A DNA stretch of 64,000 nucleotides from Fragum whitleyi (GCA_948146395.1 OX411551.1:41574796-41638795), one strand, 5' to 3'. Counted from the first letter of the stretch, positions 41,943 through 55,018 are shown. Made by a program: numbers and translations. Notes: generated by a model not told the origin, from the letters alone.

Positions 41943-42716
41943 ACAAATCAACTATTGATTTTACAGTTCCAAGACAACCCCTTATTATGTGAGGGGTGAG
42001 GTGTATAGTTGAAAGCCCGTTTTGTAAAGCATTAGCTGCCCTATAGGCTTCTTTCATGACCACCATTGACAGGGGATTTTTTTTTTCGAGTGCGTTTCAT
42101 TTGCTGTCTGTTTTGAAAATAACTGGGTATTTTGTTGGATAAAATTCGGAAGAGCCTGAACAGACCGGTAGAACATCTGATGCACTGTTCCAGGTGTTTT
42201 CATTGGGATGGATTATCATTCAGAATAGTTATCCGGGTTGTACAGACTCTGACAGTTAACAATCTATTATATCTCGTTTCCCGATGTTTCATGAATGTCC
42301 AGACAATCTTTAATTAATATAGGTTTACAAACTGAAAATAATGCGAACAACAATTTAATTAATAACGGTAGGTCTCATATATTTAGATAAGTGAGCCGGG
42401 ATATTCAACCGGAAGTTGGTCTGTCAGTTTGTCGAAAGTTGAGATCGAACAATAACATGATTTTATAGTTTATATGTAGAATTAATCGAATAAACTTTAT
42501 TTTGGAATCATTAAATGAATAAAATGGAATATTTAAATGCAAGAATCATACTTTTATGACATGTAGTGTTGATATAAACGTTGGTTTGACCATTCTTAAG
42601 AATGAGCAACGACCCCCTGTCATCACTTGCCCGTTCTTGAGATTAAGTATTCCCGAGATCGGGCACGACATATTTACATATTGAACCGACTATATTTTTA
42701 CACTGTAAAGAATATT
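41943..42716. other. Intergenic, minor repeat
   Basis: 'GACCATTCTTAAGAATGAGC' at 42588 is shared in part with 28600-28660. Nothing else is recognised. Confidence 0.4.
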
Positions 42717-43116
42717 TAGGGGATATTCAATGAGTGGTCATTGAATACCGAGTGTATTAAACGAGTAATATATAAACAGATAAAAAGGAGGCTGTGCCGA
42801 GTTTTTATATGTTTTAGATGACGAGTTTAATAAATTCTGTATTAATGAGAACAAATTTTGTATTCTATATATAATATGACCTGAATTTTTTGCGATTAAG
42901 CGAGGAAATTCAATAAATTCATCGATTCAAATTATTCCGCGAAACATATAACGGCGTTTGCTAAATGACGTCAGCAAATAATTTTGACGTCATTTTCACA
43001 AAGAAAAAAACACGTTGATATCCCTTTTATGCTCATTTGCATAGTAGTTCCACTAGTGTTATAACACCTGTTTAATATAAAAAATATTCAACGAGTTTAT
43101 TTTACTCCCGCGACGT
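42717..43116 (+). mobile_element. MITE family C, copy 3
   Basis: 'GGGGATATTCAATGAGTGGT' to 'TTATTTTACTCCCGCGACG', with the AACAGATAAAAAGGAGG hairpin and TGACGTCA sites retained. Confidence 0.75.
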
Positions 43117-43127
43117 TGTATTTGTAT

Positions 43128-43510
43128 TGTATCGTATAAAACACTACCCCAACACACTTAAGAGCGCCCCGAAATCGTCCGAATCACTTCGAAGCCGATC
43201 AAATCGATCAAAATTAATTTCAAATTGATCGAATAGTCCCATAATTCCAGGCTTTAATTGATTGAATTGATTTTTACTTTTCTGATTGTGAGGTCTCTGT
43301 GGAGACACTTAAACAGTAAAATCGTGTAGATTTTCATTCAAGTGTGTGTGTGTGTGTGTGGGGGGATTTCGATATTTCGTCCAATTCGACAAAATTAACG
43401 AAATCATAATACCTCACTTTAATTTAATCCAAAACTCGCTCCTCTCACTCATTCAAATTTTTTCCAAAGTAATTCCAAAATCATATACGTTGTGCATTCC
43501 ACGATGTTTT
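43128..43510 (+). mobile_element. MITE family A, diverged copy 8
   Basis: Right end 'GTGCATTCCACGATGTTTT' and 'CTCACTCATTCAAATTTTTTCC'. A (GT)n run lies at 43343-43361. The left end is poorly defined. Confidence 0.5.
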
Positions 43511-43610
43511 TTACTTGTATTTCAATTTTATAAAATAATATATTTTTTTGTCAACGTGTTTTTATCCCTTTTTACTCGGACCATTCTAGAATTTTACCGA
43601 CCACCACCAT

Positions 43611-44032
43611 AATATCATCTTGAAATTGACATTCATCTCAAGCAAAATCATTTTAATTGCTCACTCATCGCTCCATTCATTCAATCCAAATACTCTCTCA
43701 AACCATTCAAAAGACGTTCAAAATCACTAAAAAAGATAGATCAACAACTAAATTTTAAATGAATAAAGCTAGAAAAAATGTAGATTTCATTGAAATAAAT
43801 GGAATTGTAAGCGTCTGATTGGTTCTTGAAGAAATAGAAAGCGAGTTTTAGAACATGTGAGCAGATCTTATTACAAGGAGGTAATAAATATGGCTAATTT
43901 TGTTCCTCTTAAACATCATTGGCGACGTTGGGTTACCTCCCTATATTTTCACTCAATAGTCGGTCCACACACTCATTCATTTTTGTTCCAATATCACTGC
44001 AAAATAATTCATCGTGTCAAGTTCACGATGTT
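43611..44032 (+). mobile_element. MITE family A, copy 9
   Basis: Left end ATATCATCTTGAAATTGACA and right end CGTGTCAAGTTCACGATGTT. The centre has GGAGGTAATAAATATGGC. Confidence 0.75.
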
Positions 44033-44339
44033 CTTAACTGTATTAATGAGTCAATTATGTGGGAGTAAATGGGTCACGAAATGTCTGTTGGTATCAAACA
44101 GGATGCATCGATGCAAAAATACATTTGAAATAATAACACTCTTTTTACTGATTCATAAAGGAAATTTGGCTCTAGAACAAGTTTATTGGTACAAGAGAAG
44201 GGGCTTATTTTTTTAATTTTTTTTAAACTTTCAGTAGCCAGTCGTTTTCCCAATTGATGTAAAACATCAATGGTAGCAATAGTTGAGATAACGGCAAAAC
44301 GTTCGTCTATGTCTGGTTAAAATGATTGTGCGGCAGGGT

Positions 44340-44600
44340 GCGGTTTATTTTCACTTTTGAATATTAAAAGATATTCTTCTCCCAATCCATTTGGCCAGTT
44401 TTATGAAACTTGGCATGACTATTTCTTGGGTGCCCATAAACCTTTTTTCACCCGGGGTAACCCGATGCAGGGAACTCGGAGGATACCAGAATTTGGAGGT
44501 AAACAAAGAAAGACAGATGCAACAATGGCCTGTATTTTTCACTATTTATCACTAAAAAATAAGATAATCAGGATGCTGCAAAGTTTTAAACATTAAGTCA
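44340..44600 (-). repeat. Head fragment of the 11370-type dispersed repeat
   Basis: On the minus strand it carries 'CTTTGTTTACCTCCAAATTC' and 'CTGCATCGGGTTACCCCGGG', nearly identical to 49215-49310 on the plus strand. The shared short ORF (CICLSLFTSKFWYPP) is part of the repeat. Confidence 0.65.
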
Positions 44601-44998
44601 AGTAATCCAAAGATGTAATTATGATAAAAGATGAAAGATGTCAGCTATGGTTAAATGAGAAAATTGAATTTAATTTAGAAAGTCGTGATAAATTTGATTT
44701 AAACTACACAATATGCTCAGTATCATTGACAAATCATGCATAAATTTCAAAGAATTGAACTGCATTTAAAATTTACGGTACATTCTCAAAGGAACATGGA
44801 TTTTCATTGTACAATATGTAAAAATATTAATGTTTGGAGAAAATTAGAATTGGAAGTGTCGCTTTTTATGATACAGGATACTCTGAGGCAAGATGTTGGG
44901 AGTTAAGAGTGAGTCGATTTAATGATAATGTTGAACTAAGACGATAATTGTAATGCAGTCATGTTTTATCTTACATATTTTAAGCTTGTACAGTTTAG
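44601..44998. other. Intergenic, nothing recognised
   Basis: AT-rich, with no supported feature. Confidence 0.4.
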
Positions 44999-45411
44999 TA
45001 ACATGGTGAAATTGACATTTATCTCGACCAAAACCATTCTAAATTTCTCACTCAGCGCTCCATTCATTCATTCGAAACATTCACTGAAAACTATCCACAA
45101 CGCTCAAAAATCATTAAAAAGATCAACAATTTTTTTAGAAATAAAAAATGAATAAAGCTATAGAAAATTTTTTATCTAACTGACATAATTGAGATTATAT
45201 GCGTCCAGTTAATTCTTAAGGAGATGGGAAGCTATTTATAGAACTTGAATGTATGTTTTACAAAAGGAAGTCAATAAATATCGCCTTTTTGTACATCCAG
45301 AACAAAATTAGCGATATTGGATTATCTCCGTTATTTTTCACTTAAAAGCCATTCGTCCTACTGCTTCAATTTCATTCGAAAATCATTCACCTTGTCAATT
45401 TAACGATGCTG
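44999..45411 (+). mobile_element. MITE family A, copy 10
   Basis: Left end TAACATGGTGAAATTGACAT and right end CTTGTCAATTTAACGATG. It has 'CTCAGCGCTCCATTCATTC' and a central palindrome. Confidence 0.75.
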
Positions 45412-46019
45412 TTAACTGTACGACTATAGTTAAAAGATATTTTGTTATATTCCGTTTATATGTCTTTTCAAGTTCGTTCCGGTCCGTTGGTTTTTTATGG
45501 AAGACATGGAAGCTCGAAATGAAGGAAAACTCGGAAATGGCAATTTGAGTTATTTTTTCTCTAATCGCTTGTATGTACTAAGCATACTTTTGATACACGA
45601 GTTAACCTTTAAATGGGTTAAAGAACAAGTTTTAGTACAACCAATTGATTTTAGAGTAGGATACGGATGTAGCACTTGTGTTATATATTATTCGGCCGGT
45701 AGGGGACTTTGTGTTGCCAAAGAAGAGTGCTCTGTGTAAAGCAACAAATACACCATAATGAAATTAACGATAAAATTTAATCAAAATATTAATCAATGTT
45801 TAATGTCGTTAATACATGATCAATTCGACAGTATTATTGTAAATAAACTTTATATAAGACTATTTAAAAATTATTGTCAATAGTTTTGCCAAAGAAACCG
45901 AGCGTTAAGGGGAAACATTAAATGATTATTATTAACCGCCGCTGATGGTAAACGTATATTGGTATCATTTTGCGTCGGTCCGTCTGTACGTTATTCATTT
46001 TAAACATCACCATTCAATT
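45412..46019. other. Intergenic, nothing recognised
   Basis: The ORF at 45497-45739 has no recognisable features. Confidence 0.35.
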
Positions 46020-46440
46020 ATGTCCAGATTTTCATGCAACTTTCACAGAATGTTTCTGGTGATGTGCAGCCAGAAAAAAGAGAGCCTTCATGTGAATTTC
46101 CTTGTTTATACAAGTATACTTGTTTATCCGACAGTCATTAATGGATTTGCATTAAAACTATCAAAGAATGTGTTATATCGTTTGGCTAGGTGCATGTTGG
46201 CACAGTTTGGCGGCATTGTATCACGTCATGGTAAATGGGGATATAGATGTAAAAAAAACTTGTTTATTCAACCCCTTGTTTATGGATGGATTTACCGGAA
46301 TGTTCCTTATCATAAGGCCTTGTGCACATTATCGCGCTTTTGTTATATTATGCCGTGTCATGGAAAACTGTCTTATTGATGTTTTAACTCTCTAATATTT
46401 TTGGGTGGATTTAATTGAAACTTTCACAGAATGTTCCGGA
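46020..46440. repeat. Degenerate dispersed repeat
   Basis: 'CAACTTTCACAGAATGTTTC' recurs as 'GAAACTTTCACAGAATGTTC' near 46420, and 'CAGTTTGGCGGCATTGTATC' has a weaker repeat near 46310. This explains the long but meaningless ORF at 45945-46379. Confidence 0.5.
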
Positions 46441-46635
46441 TTATTTAACCATGAAGTATTATTGCACTTTGATAATGTTTTAACGTGAAGAAAAAACGCA
46501 TCAGTCATCTAAAAAGGGAAAATATTTACAATCGGCAAATTTCACGTTAAAAATATTTAATCATTTTGACGGCTTATCCATTGCAGCTCAAAAGACGCAA
46601 GATTTATTTTTCTTTTCAAAGTAAAAGTGAAGAGA

Positions 46636-46906
46636 TTTGTTTGAATGTGTTTTACGCCGCTTTCAACAAATCTCCAGTTATATCGCGGCGGCCGGAGCAC
46701 CTAACAATGGATTCCTGGCATTTCTTTCACCTGTACTACCATTACACCCTTTCCTAGCCTCCGACTGCTATCTCACATAGGTTTACGTTTATCTACCCAT
46801 TGGTGCGAGACAAACGCCGGAAAGGATATTGGCCGCCACCGGGGATTGAACCCACGACTTCCAGATTGGAAGTCTAATGCCTAACCAACTGCGCTATAGT
46901 GGCGGC
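46636..46906 (-). mobile_element. tRNA-derived SINE, full length
   Basis: Minus-strand head GCCGCCACTATAGCGCAGTT, B box GGGTTCAATCCC, and the same body as 24958-25236. Imperfect target duplication AAAAGTGAAGAGA (46623) and AAAAGGTGAAGAGA (46909). Confidence 0.85.
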
Positions 46907-48210
46907 GAAAAGGTGAAGAGAAGTTATCCAGCTTCAAAAAATGTTTATCCTTCATTCAGAGGTAATACCAGTTTTTGACCACAAGGACTGGAACATGAAG
47001 CGTCATATCTATTGCTAATTGAACAATGCAAATTGCCCATAAGGTTAGGCAAAATACCAATCCTCTATTCTGATAGAGCAATTGCCAATTCTTTAACACT
47101 AAAGGCACATAAAGACGATTACGAAAAAGGCGAATTTTCTTTGATAAGAAACCGGAAGAGATGTTCATAAGGACATGGTGTTGGCGTAATATTTTGTTAA
47201 AAACTTTGAAGTAATCAAAGCTAAAATCGCGGAAGGTCTGGTTTATAAAGAGGTGAGGTGGCATTTGAAGGCATGCACTCCATTTTTAATCCTTTTAGCA
47301 AGGCTTTTTTGAGGCAAGGGAAACCAAAGGTTCCATTAACCTATAGGGATCGTAAACAACATTCCGAACTCATTTCAAAGGAAATATGTCGAAGGGTATG
47401 CTCACTATATAGCGCTGAATCCGCAAAACACAACTTATTCCCAAGGTTTAGATTACTAAACCCGATACTGCTTTGCAGTCAAGCGCAACTCGTGTTTTTA
47501 TAATTTCAAAAGACAAGATTTGTTTGCTACTAGTCAGTCAATTTGTCCATTCGATCATTCCGTCTAATAATTGAAGTGATGATTTTTTAGGGGCACAAGC
47601 TCGTCGGCTCTTTCTTTTACATTGAACTGAATTCCATAAAGAAGTTGTATTTTACCTTGGGAACACAAGAAATTGATAGGATCGATTTCTTCCTTTCCCA
47701 CAGTATAGTCCACCCTATACTCATACCCCATTATTTTCTAATTTCTACCCGAGATGTATATATATATCAAATTACACAAAAACAACAAATGTTTAGACAG
47801 GTGAAAATCGTAAAGGGTTGCAAACTATATAACATTTTTGGGCAAATAAGTAAAATTTGTAGAGAAAGGGTAAATAATTAAGGAGAAAGTAGAAAGTGTT
47901 CTTTTCCCTAGGTATTCCGTCAAGATCAAATATAAAAGCTATGTATTTCGACACAGCAGTGATTTTGGCAGTGAAAAGTAAGAAAATATCTGGTATTTAT
48001 GATAAGGACATGGTTAATAATCAAGATTATATTCCAGAAAATTGACCTCGTGTGTTGTTTCGTCTATTCAGGTCCCGCGCCTTCAGTACTATCAGTTCTT
48101 TGATTTTAGCACGGCGTAATGAAGTGCAAGCACTGCGTTGAACACACAGAGCACTTCGTGTCGCATAAAAGTTGATGACGTATACTATGCATGCATGTAC
48201 AGTAATAGAG
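46907..48210. other. Intergenic, nothing recognised
   Basis: The short ORFs at 46956-47264 and 47258-47881 have no recognisable domains. Confidence 0.35.
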
Positions 48211-48433
48211 GGTTCGATCCCCGACGGCGGCACTCATTCTTTCCGACTATTTGTCTTTCACCAATGGGTTGATAATCGTAGACCTATGTGAAATAGCAGC
48301 TGGAGGCTAGGAAAGGATGTGGTGGTTGTACTGGTGAGAGAAATACCAGGAAACCATTGTAAGGTGCTCCAGCCGCCGCGATATAACTGAAATAATGTTG
48401 AAAGCGGCGTTAAACTCCATTCAATCAATCAAT
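48211..48433 (+). mobile_element. 5'-truncated SINE
   Basis: It starts at the B box GGTTCGATCCCCGACGG, runs through the complete body and ends with (ATTC/AATC)n. The flanking repeat AGTAATAGAG (48201 and 48434) is the target duplication. Confidence 0.85.
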
Positions 48434-48443
48434 AGTAATAGAG

Positions 48444-49214
48444 ACTTTACTCTACCATATCCACCATATCTGCCTGCACAACGAGATATTAGACAGCAAA
48501 ACATTGTTCGGCCAAAATATCAAAGCCGCTAGTTTTTAGCTGCACTTGCGATATATCTTGTCAAAAAGAGGCCACTTATCTCATCTGATTGCACCTTTTG
48601 CAAAACAATATTTCTTGATATACCCCAAACCAGGAAATATTCATAGAGTTATCTCCTATTTTTTTTTTTTTTTTTTTTTTTTTGTAAGTGATAGAAATAA
48701 TACAATTATTCTTACCCAATGCACGTGAAAAGATACTTCAAACTTTATTACATTATCGTCTACACAGCCTCTTCCACCAAATCAACAATTCAAGTTCACA
48801 AAATATGAGAGTTCCCAGTATCAATCCTCTAAACTTTCCGTATCATTAATTGAAGTTACTCTCAATTCCCAGTATCCAAAAAAAAATCATACCTGGGGAC
48901 GTTTTTCACACAAAAACAAGTAATACTTCCACACACCAGTGAAAAGGGACAGCGCAAACTGAAGAAAAATGACCAAGTTTTATAACTGATCTATCGGTGT
49001 ATTAGAAATGTTCCAAAGTTGGACAAAACTTGACTGCAAACTGACATTGACATGCTAGAAATACGCAATTTCAACTTTCAAGATATGACACACTGTTTAT
49101 TCGCTGAAGAACGACTAGAGAGTTATTCCATATTGTTTCTTAGTTACAGAGGGCAACCGCCTGAAGAAATAAATACGTCCGATCTTGCCTTTAAATTGAA
49201 TAATCAATACGGAA
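48444..49214. other. Intergenic, poly(T) tract
   Basis: A 24-nt T run lies at 48659-48682. Nothing else is recognised. Confidence 0.4.
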
Positions 49215-49420
49215 ATACAGACCTGTGCTGCATCTGTCTTTCTTTGTTTACCTCCAAATTCTGGTATCCTCCTATTTCCCTGCATCGGGTTACCCCGGGT
49301 GTTTTTTGTTCAAGAAACTTTGATTCGCCCCCAAATATGGACTTTGCAGGGCGGGGCTTATTTTTACTTTTAAGTCTATAAAAATCTTCTCCCTGCAAAC
49401 AATTGGGCCAATTTTAACTG
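49215..49420 (+). repeat. Head fragment of the 11370-type dispersed repeat
   Basis: 'CTGGTATCCTCCTATTTCCC' and 'TTTGCAGGGCGGGGCTTAT' link it to 44340-44600 and to 11370-12625. Confidence 0.6.
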
Positions 49421-50344
49421 GTTATTAAAAACAAACGGTTATTCAATTTCTCCAAGGCAAAAATGAGATAAAATGTGAAAATTTTAGGACAAATTTTCTT
49501 AAAGAGCGTCGTGAAAATTTTAGATCAAACTTTCTTAAAGAGGGTCATTTTGCACGCGATTGCTATGCAACGGTCATGATGACGTCACTTACAGGCCTCC
49601 GCTAAGATAACGTCAAAAAAGGTGAACTAAAAAAAGTCGAAGGCTGGGTATGAGATTTTGATAATTTCACTGGTTAGGCTGATACTTCACCAAGTGATAA
49701 TCTGCCGTTAATCAACCAAAATGCATTAAAGGATATTCACTTAACTGGTGGTGATAATATAAAAACGAAATTGTATTTACGGTAATGTTGTCGTCTAAAA
49801 AAGACAACATTGTACATGTATTTCTTAAACGATGTGTGTGAGAAAAATTATGTAAATTGGTGTACGGATAATTATGCAGTAAATTGAGTTTAATTGTCGT
49901 TTTGTATGATATCTTTTAATGCGATAGCGTCGTATAAAAGAAGGGCGAAAAGCACGTAAATATGCACATACTCAAGAATGCGGTGAAGGATTAAATGGGA
50001 TAGACAAATGCAGTGGGGAGATAAAGAAATAATTTTGGAAATATAACACGATAGACATGATAACAATTATGTAAATAAGTGCAGGTATAATAGGTCATAA
50101 TTCCGACATTCCATTACAAGATAATTTACTCTCCGCGTCCGGGACTAATTTTGTAAGATCAAAGATTTCTTGTGCCTTAATGACCACACAGTTATTTCGA
50201 ACTTGCTCTTAAGCCATGAACTGAAACTTAAAGGAATGTCTTTAAATAGTACAGAGGGAGGACCCGGGTCAGGCTGTCCACATTTGAAATTGTTTAAGTT
50301 GTCACAAGCAGGCTCGAATATAATATTTCTTTTACAAAAAAAAC
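49421..50344. other. Intergenic, small local repeats
   Basis: A tandem pair lies at about 49478-49548 (AAAATTTTAG...CTTAAAGAG twice). A short hairpin AATGTTGTC...GACAACATT is at 49783-49812. Confidence 0.4.
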
Positions 50345-51130
50345 AAGAGGACCATGATGGTCCTAGATCGCTCATCTGAATCTCTTTGACCCATGGGACA
50401 TCACATCCGATGTCATAAAGGAGATAATTTCTACATAAAACCATCTTTCATGAAGTTTAGGCTAAAATTGTGACCCCTGGAGTTATAACTAAAAAAATAC
50501 CATTAAGACCCCTTTTCCTGTGATATGACATGGATCATTCAAATTTTCAATAGGGTTCATCCTTTTGACCTGACAAACATTCTAACCAAGTTTCATGAAG
50601 ATTCGACAACATTAGTGGCCTATAGAGTGTAAAAAAAATGTCAGTAAGGCCCCTTTTCTCGTGATATGGCATAGATCCTTCCAATTTTCGATAGGGTTCA
50701 TCCTTGTAACCTGACAAACATTCTCACGAAGTTTCATGATGATTTGACAACTTTTGTGGCCTCTAGAGTGTAAACAAGAAAATTGTCATTCAGGCCCATT
50801 TTCTCGTGATATGGCACGGATCCTTCCCATTTTCGATAGGGTTCATCTTTGTGATCTGGCGAACAATCTGACCTCGTTTCATGAAGATAGGGCCATATTT
50901 GTGGCCTCTAGAGTGTAAACAAGAAAATTGGCATTAAGGCCCCTTTTCCCGTGATATGGCATGGATCCTCACCATTTTCAATAGGCTGACCTGACCAATA
51001 TTCTCACCAAGTTTCGTGAAGATTGGGCCATATTTGTGGCCTCGGGAGTGTAAACACTTAAATTGTTGACGCATGACGACGGAAGACGGGCGATGGACGA
51101 CGGACATTCAAAGATCACAAAAATACACAC
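50345..51130 (+). repeat. Dispersed repeat with four internal units of about 143 bp
   Basis: Units share 'CGTGATATGGCATGGATCC', 'GATAGGGTTCATCC' and 'GTGGCCTCTAGAGTGTAAAC' (from about 50520, 50660, 50806 and 50949). It starts 'AGGACCATGATGGTCC' and ends with GACGACGG-rich text, a typical bivalve repeat layout. Confidence 0.7.
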
Positions 51131-52376
51131 AAAGAAAAAGATTAAACGACTTGAGTTTTTCAGAAGTTTCGTTTGTTCGATTGCGCTGTATTCGTCATAC
51201 GAGACGTGCAAAAGCTATGGTATTTTGAGATATATTCTTCACTTCAAGCTTCACTTCAAACTTTGATTTTCTATTTACTATCAAAAGAACAAGCTATCAC
51301 TTATGAAAATTCTTTAAAATCAAGGAAGATTATTCTAAATCCACCTCGTAACGAATTATGTACCTTTTTTGACTAAGTTATTTTTTGTCATCGACTATCC
51401 GGCTCCCAACGGCCGATCAGCACCTGCAGGTGTTTCTCTTGTTATACAATGTACTTGTCTATACCGTCAATATTGATCGAGCAATCACCTCTGTTAAGCG
51501 ACCACTTATATTATGCGACCATTATAAAGCTCCCTTCACCACACACAAAATCTCTTAAAAAATGAATATTCTTAAACCAACAAGTGTGTTTTGTTCAATC
51601 TAATGATGTTGGAATCGATTAGAATCGTCTCATTGAGACGATTCAAAGGGGGTTCGAACATCACAGGATTCAGTCAAATTTATGCGACAATCGATAAATA
51701 CAATCAAAATGACATATCTTCTTTGTCACGAAATATTGTATCATGCGACCATTTTCATGGGCGACCGTTTTTGTGGTCCCCTAAGTGGTCGCTTAAAACA
51801 AGTTTTACTGTACATTCCATAGGTCTAAAATTCTTTGTGAATGGATTCCATATGCTCTCATATGACAGCCTTTGAGTGATCGCCCAATACAATTTTGCTG
51901 CAACAAAACAATTTCGATTTAAGTGAAAAATTGTAAAAGCATAGATGAATAACGCCTGACGATCAGCGAATTGTGCGAGCACAAAGATATGAGCCCCATG
52001 GAGATAAAATCTACATTTACCAAATAAAGCGCATGGAAAACGTTGAAATATCTCGGCCATCATTATTTTGCATCAACATGTACATATTTGTCATACTGAA
52101 AAGGACAATCTGGGAAGTGCAACCATTATCGGTCAATGTCAGAGAGAGAGTGCACTGTACAATTTATCTTTGTTCTAAAATGTCGTTGTAGAATCAAGAA
52201 TTAACCATACAGCATTAATGTAAAACCTTTTTAAAGTTGCGACGTGTGGTTGACGTCTGCTTAAATCGATACATTCTTATAGTAATCATTATACATAGGT
52301 ACAAAAGGGCTATTTGTAAAAATATCAGTCTGGTGTAAGATTCGTACATATGTATGTACATAGCGGATACATATAT
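51131..52376. other. Intergenic, degraded repeat
   Basis: 51470-51910 carries repeated 'GCGACCA' and 'AAGTGGTCGCTTAAAAC' text, probably an old dispersed repeat, with a hairpin GAATCGTCTC-att-GAGACGATTC at about 51622-51644. No gene is seen. Confidence 0.4.
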
Positions 52377-52637
52377 GTGACCCGTCACGCAAAGAGGGAC
52401 CATCTGGGAACTTTGTAAAGTGAACATTTGAAAAAGAGATTGGATCCAGCATTGGTCAACCAGAGGTCGCATTTCAAAAATTCTTTCATTGGAAGGTAGA
52501 TTGAACATTCTAGATTTAGAAAAAAAAGCACGTTGCGAAAAGTTTCGAACCTAGCAAGTCTGCGCAAACCGCGTAGTCTGACTAGGGTCGACACTTTACG
52601 CATTACCCAGATGACCCCTTCTTGCGTGACGGGTCAC
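52377..52637 (+). mobile_element. MITE family B, complete copy
   Basis: 261 bp with ends GTGACCCGTCACGC and GCGTGACGGGTCAC. The interior has 'AGAGATTGGATCCAGC', 'GGTAGATTGAACATTCTAG' and 'GACTAGGGTCGACACTTTAC'. This is the reference copy for the family in this window. Confidence 0.85.
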
Positions 52638-53728
52638 ACATATGAAAATATTGGAAATATCAGCAAATGCTCGAATATGATTTTTTTGTGGTAAACTATT
52701 TATGTACATGTACTTGAGTTGCATAAAACAAATATGATCCAAGCTCCTGGTAAAACTGTCTAAATGACGTCACATTGTAATTTCAGTTGTCTAACCCAGA
52801 TACTATAGAACAAACAATCTTACGCTAATCAAATTTCAAAGAATTTTCAATCGTTAATTCAATATGAATTTAATTAAAAATATCGAAGAAAACACCGAAA
52901 ATAAATGGAGAAATTGTTTGAAATAAGCACTTTTTTGCTTTTTTCTCAATGTTTCCCCTCTTTTAAGATACCTTCATTGCATTAGAATCTCGGTTTACGG
53001 GAAAATGGTAACATAAATAGATCAAAACCTTTTTGTATTTTTCCTGGAGAACTGGGCATATATTTGTGATACGCCAAGAGCCAGACGGAAAGATCGAAAA
53101 GAATCAACCCTGGTCATGCTGCGCAGTCTGCCTAGGGTCGAATCTTCTCGCTTTTAACATTTTTATTTGGCAATATTCTCTTCCTATATAATAATTTACA
53201 AAATTTAAACAATAGATTACCTCTTCTACATAAAATCTCTCTTTTTTTCAAATAATAATGTTACAGCGATCCAAAATATTCCACATTCGAGTGACCGGTC
53301 TGACATTTATATTATTATCGTAATATTGTAATTACCAAAATACAAATACACGTATGAAGTCGCGTGCAGGTGATCATTTATTAATTTTATTGACAATTAT
53401 GACATTTTGACGTGTAAATCATTAACACCTTATTGTTTTTTGCTGCGAAAAGTACATTTATATACAGGGGAAATTAAATAGTGCAGTGTAATAATGACAC
53501 ATGAAAGGATATATCTGTACGAGTTCATAACATAACATAACATAACATATAGTTTCATTGAAATGCGCCATTTTGACACCATTTATGATAGTAATTAATT
53601 AGCGTATTTGTTTATATGGGATTAAACGCAACTTTCAACATAAAAGAAGTTAGTTCTCGACTGCTGGTACACCTATCCTTTATTTCCCGTCGTTTCAGTA
53701 CAACCACAACATTTTATCCAAGCCACCA
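52638..53728. other. Intergenic, MITE B fragment
   Basis: 'CTGCGCAGTCTGCCTAGGG' near 53120 is a family B fragment. There is a (CATAA)n run at 53529-53549. Nothing else is recognised. Confidence 0.4.
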
Positions 53729-53971
53729 GGGGCCCGTTTTACTAAACGTCTTACGAGCATTTTTTGCGTAAGTCAAAAATTAAAATTGCTTCTACAGAAG
53801 TAACTAAGTATAGAATTCTGCCATGCATCATCTTATTGGAATCGTCTTTTAAAGACGATTCCGATGAGATATTGCAAGGCAGAATATATGAATGAATGAA
53901 AACAGCAGGTGCGATTTGCGATTTTGACTTACAATCATTTTTTTCGTAAGACGTTTAGTAAAACGGACCCC
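53729..53971. mobile_element. MITE family H, complete, with a nested palindrome
   Basis: Inverted ends GGGGCCCGTTTTACTAAACG and CGTTTAGTAAAACGGACCCC. A perfect 25-nt palindrome GGAATCGTC...GACGATTCC sits at about 53838-53862. A half copy is at 8809-8900. Confidence 0.8.
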
Positions 53972-54248
53972 GCTGCTCATCCCACTTAAGCGTACAATTA
54001 ATTATACAACCATTGGTACAACGTTATTTGTTTCACCATTGATTCTTTAAAAATGAGATAAAATATTTATTCGAATTTCTTATTGAATTAAAAAAGTTGA
54101 TCGAGAATTAACGGTATATTATAACTTGGTTATCTAAACGCAACCCGGTGAAATTATAAAAAAAAAAAAAAAAAAAAATACCCTGCTTTTATTCATTTTA
54201 CTTTAATTGACTTTGTCTGAGCATAGTCCAAAAAATAATCTCACGGTA

Positions 54249-54363
54249 GAGGACCCGTAATTATTACGCAAAGTTTTGAAACTCATAAAAATTATTAGGA
54301 AATCTCGGTTAACATTGTTAAAGTTCATTACTTCCGAAACGTTGCAAACTATTACGGCTCCAC
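54249..54363. mobile_element. MITE family G, diverged copy 3
   Basis: 'AATCTCGGTTAACATTGTTA' and 'CCGAAACGTTGCAAACTATT' match 7393-7506 and 8945-9082. The left end is degraded. Confidence 0.5.
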
Positions 54364-54542
54364 TACCTCAATAACGCCACGATGACGTTGCCTTGAAATC
54401 TCATGTCAAATGACAGGGCTGTAAGAGGATTTGTCCGTGGGTTTTTTTTTTTTTTTTTTTAGATTTTCAAATTTTTGTATGAAAGACATAGAAAAACGTT
54501 TTTTCATGTTAGATCGATTTATCTTTTCATTATAACATGACC

Positions 54543-54943
54543 TACGTCGCGGGAGTGAAATAACCCCGTTGAATATTTTTGATATTACACGGGTGTTATT
54601 ACACTAGTGGAATAACTATGCAAATGAGCTCAGAGCGAATAGCAACGATATTTTGTAACCGCGAAAATGACGTCAAAATGTATATATTGTGACGTCAGTT
54701 TCAATCGGCGTTGTAAGTTTCGCGGAAAATTGAAATGCTGAATTTCAAGAATTTTGACGATTTTTCTCAAAATTTCGAGTCATATTATAAATAGAATATA
54801 AAATTTGTGCTAATAAAATACAGAATTTATTAAACTCGTCATCTAAAACAGATAAAAACTCGGCGCAGCCTTGTTTTTATCTGTTTATAGATGACTCGTT
54901 TAATAAATTCATTATTCTATGACCACTCATTCAATATCCTCTA
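54543..54943 (-). mobile_element. MITE family C, copy 4
   Basis: 'TACGTCGCGGGAGTGAAATA' to 'CACTCATTCAATATCCTC', reverse of 20293-20697. The hairpin AACAGATAAAAACTCGG... is intact and TGACGTCA motifs are retained. Confidence 0.75.
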
Positions 54944-55018
54944 TACATAGCATCGATTGTTCACTCAATAAAAGTTTAATCGATCTTACACTGAAATTAT
55001 CCTCTATTTTCTTGTTCT

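Noticed and set aside
45945..46395. 144- and 75-codon overlapping plus-strand ORFs
   Set aside because: They lie in a degenerate dispersed repeat, two frames are open over the same text, and no domain is recognisable.
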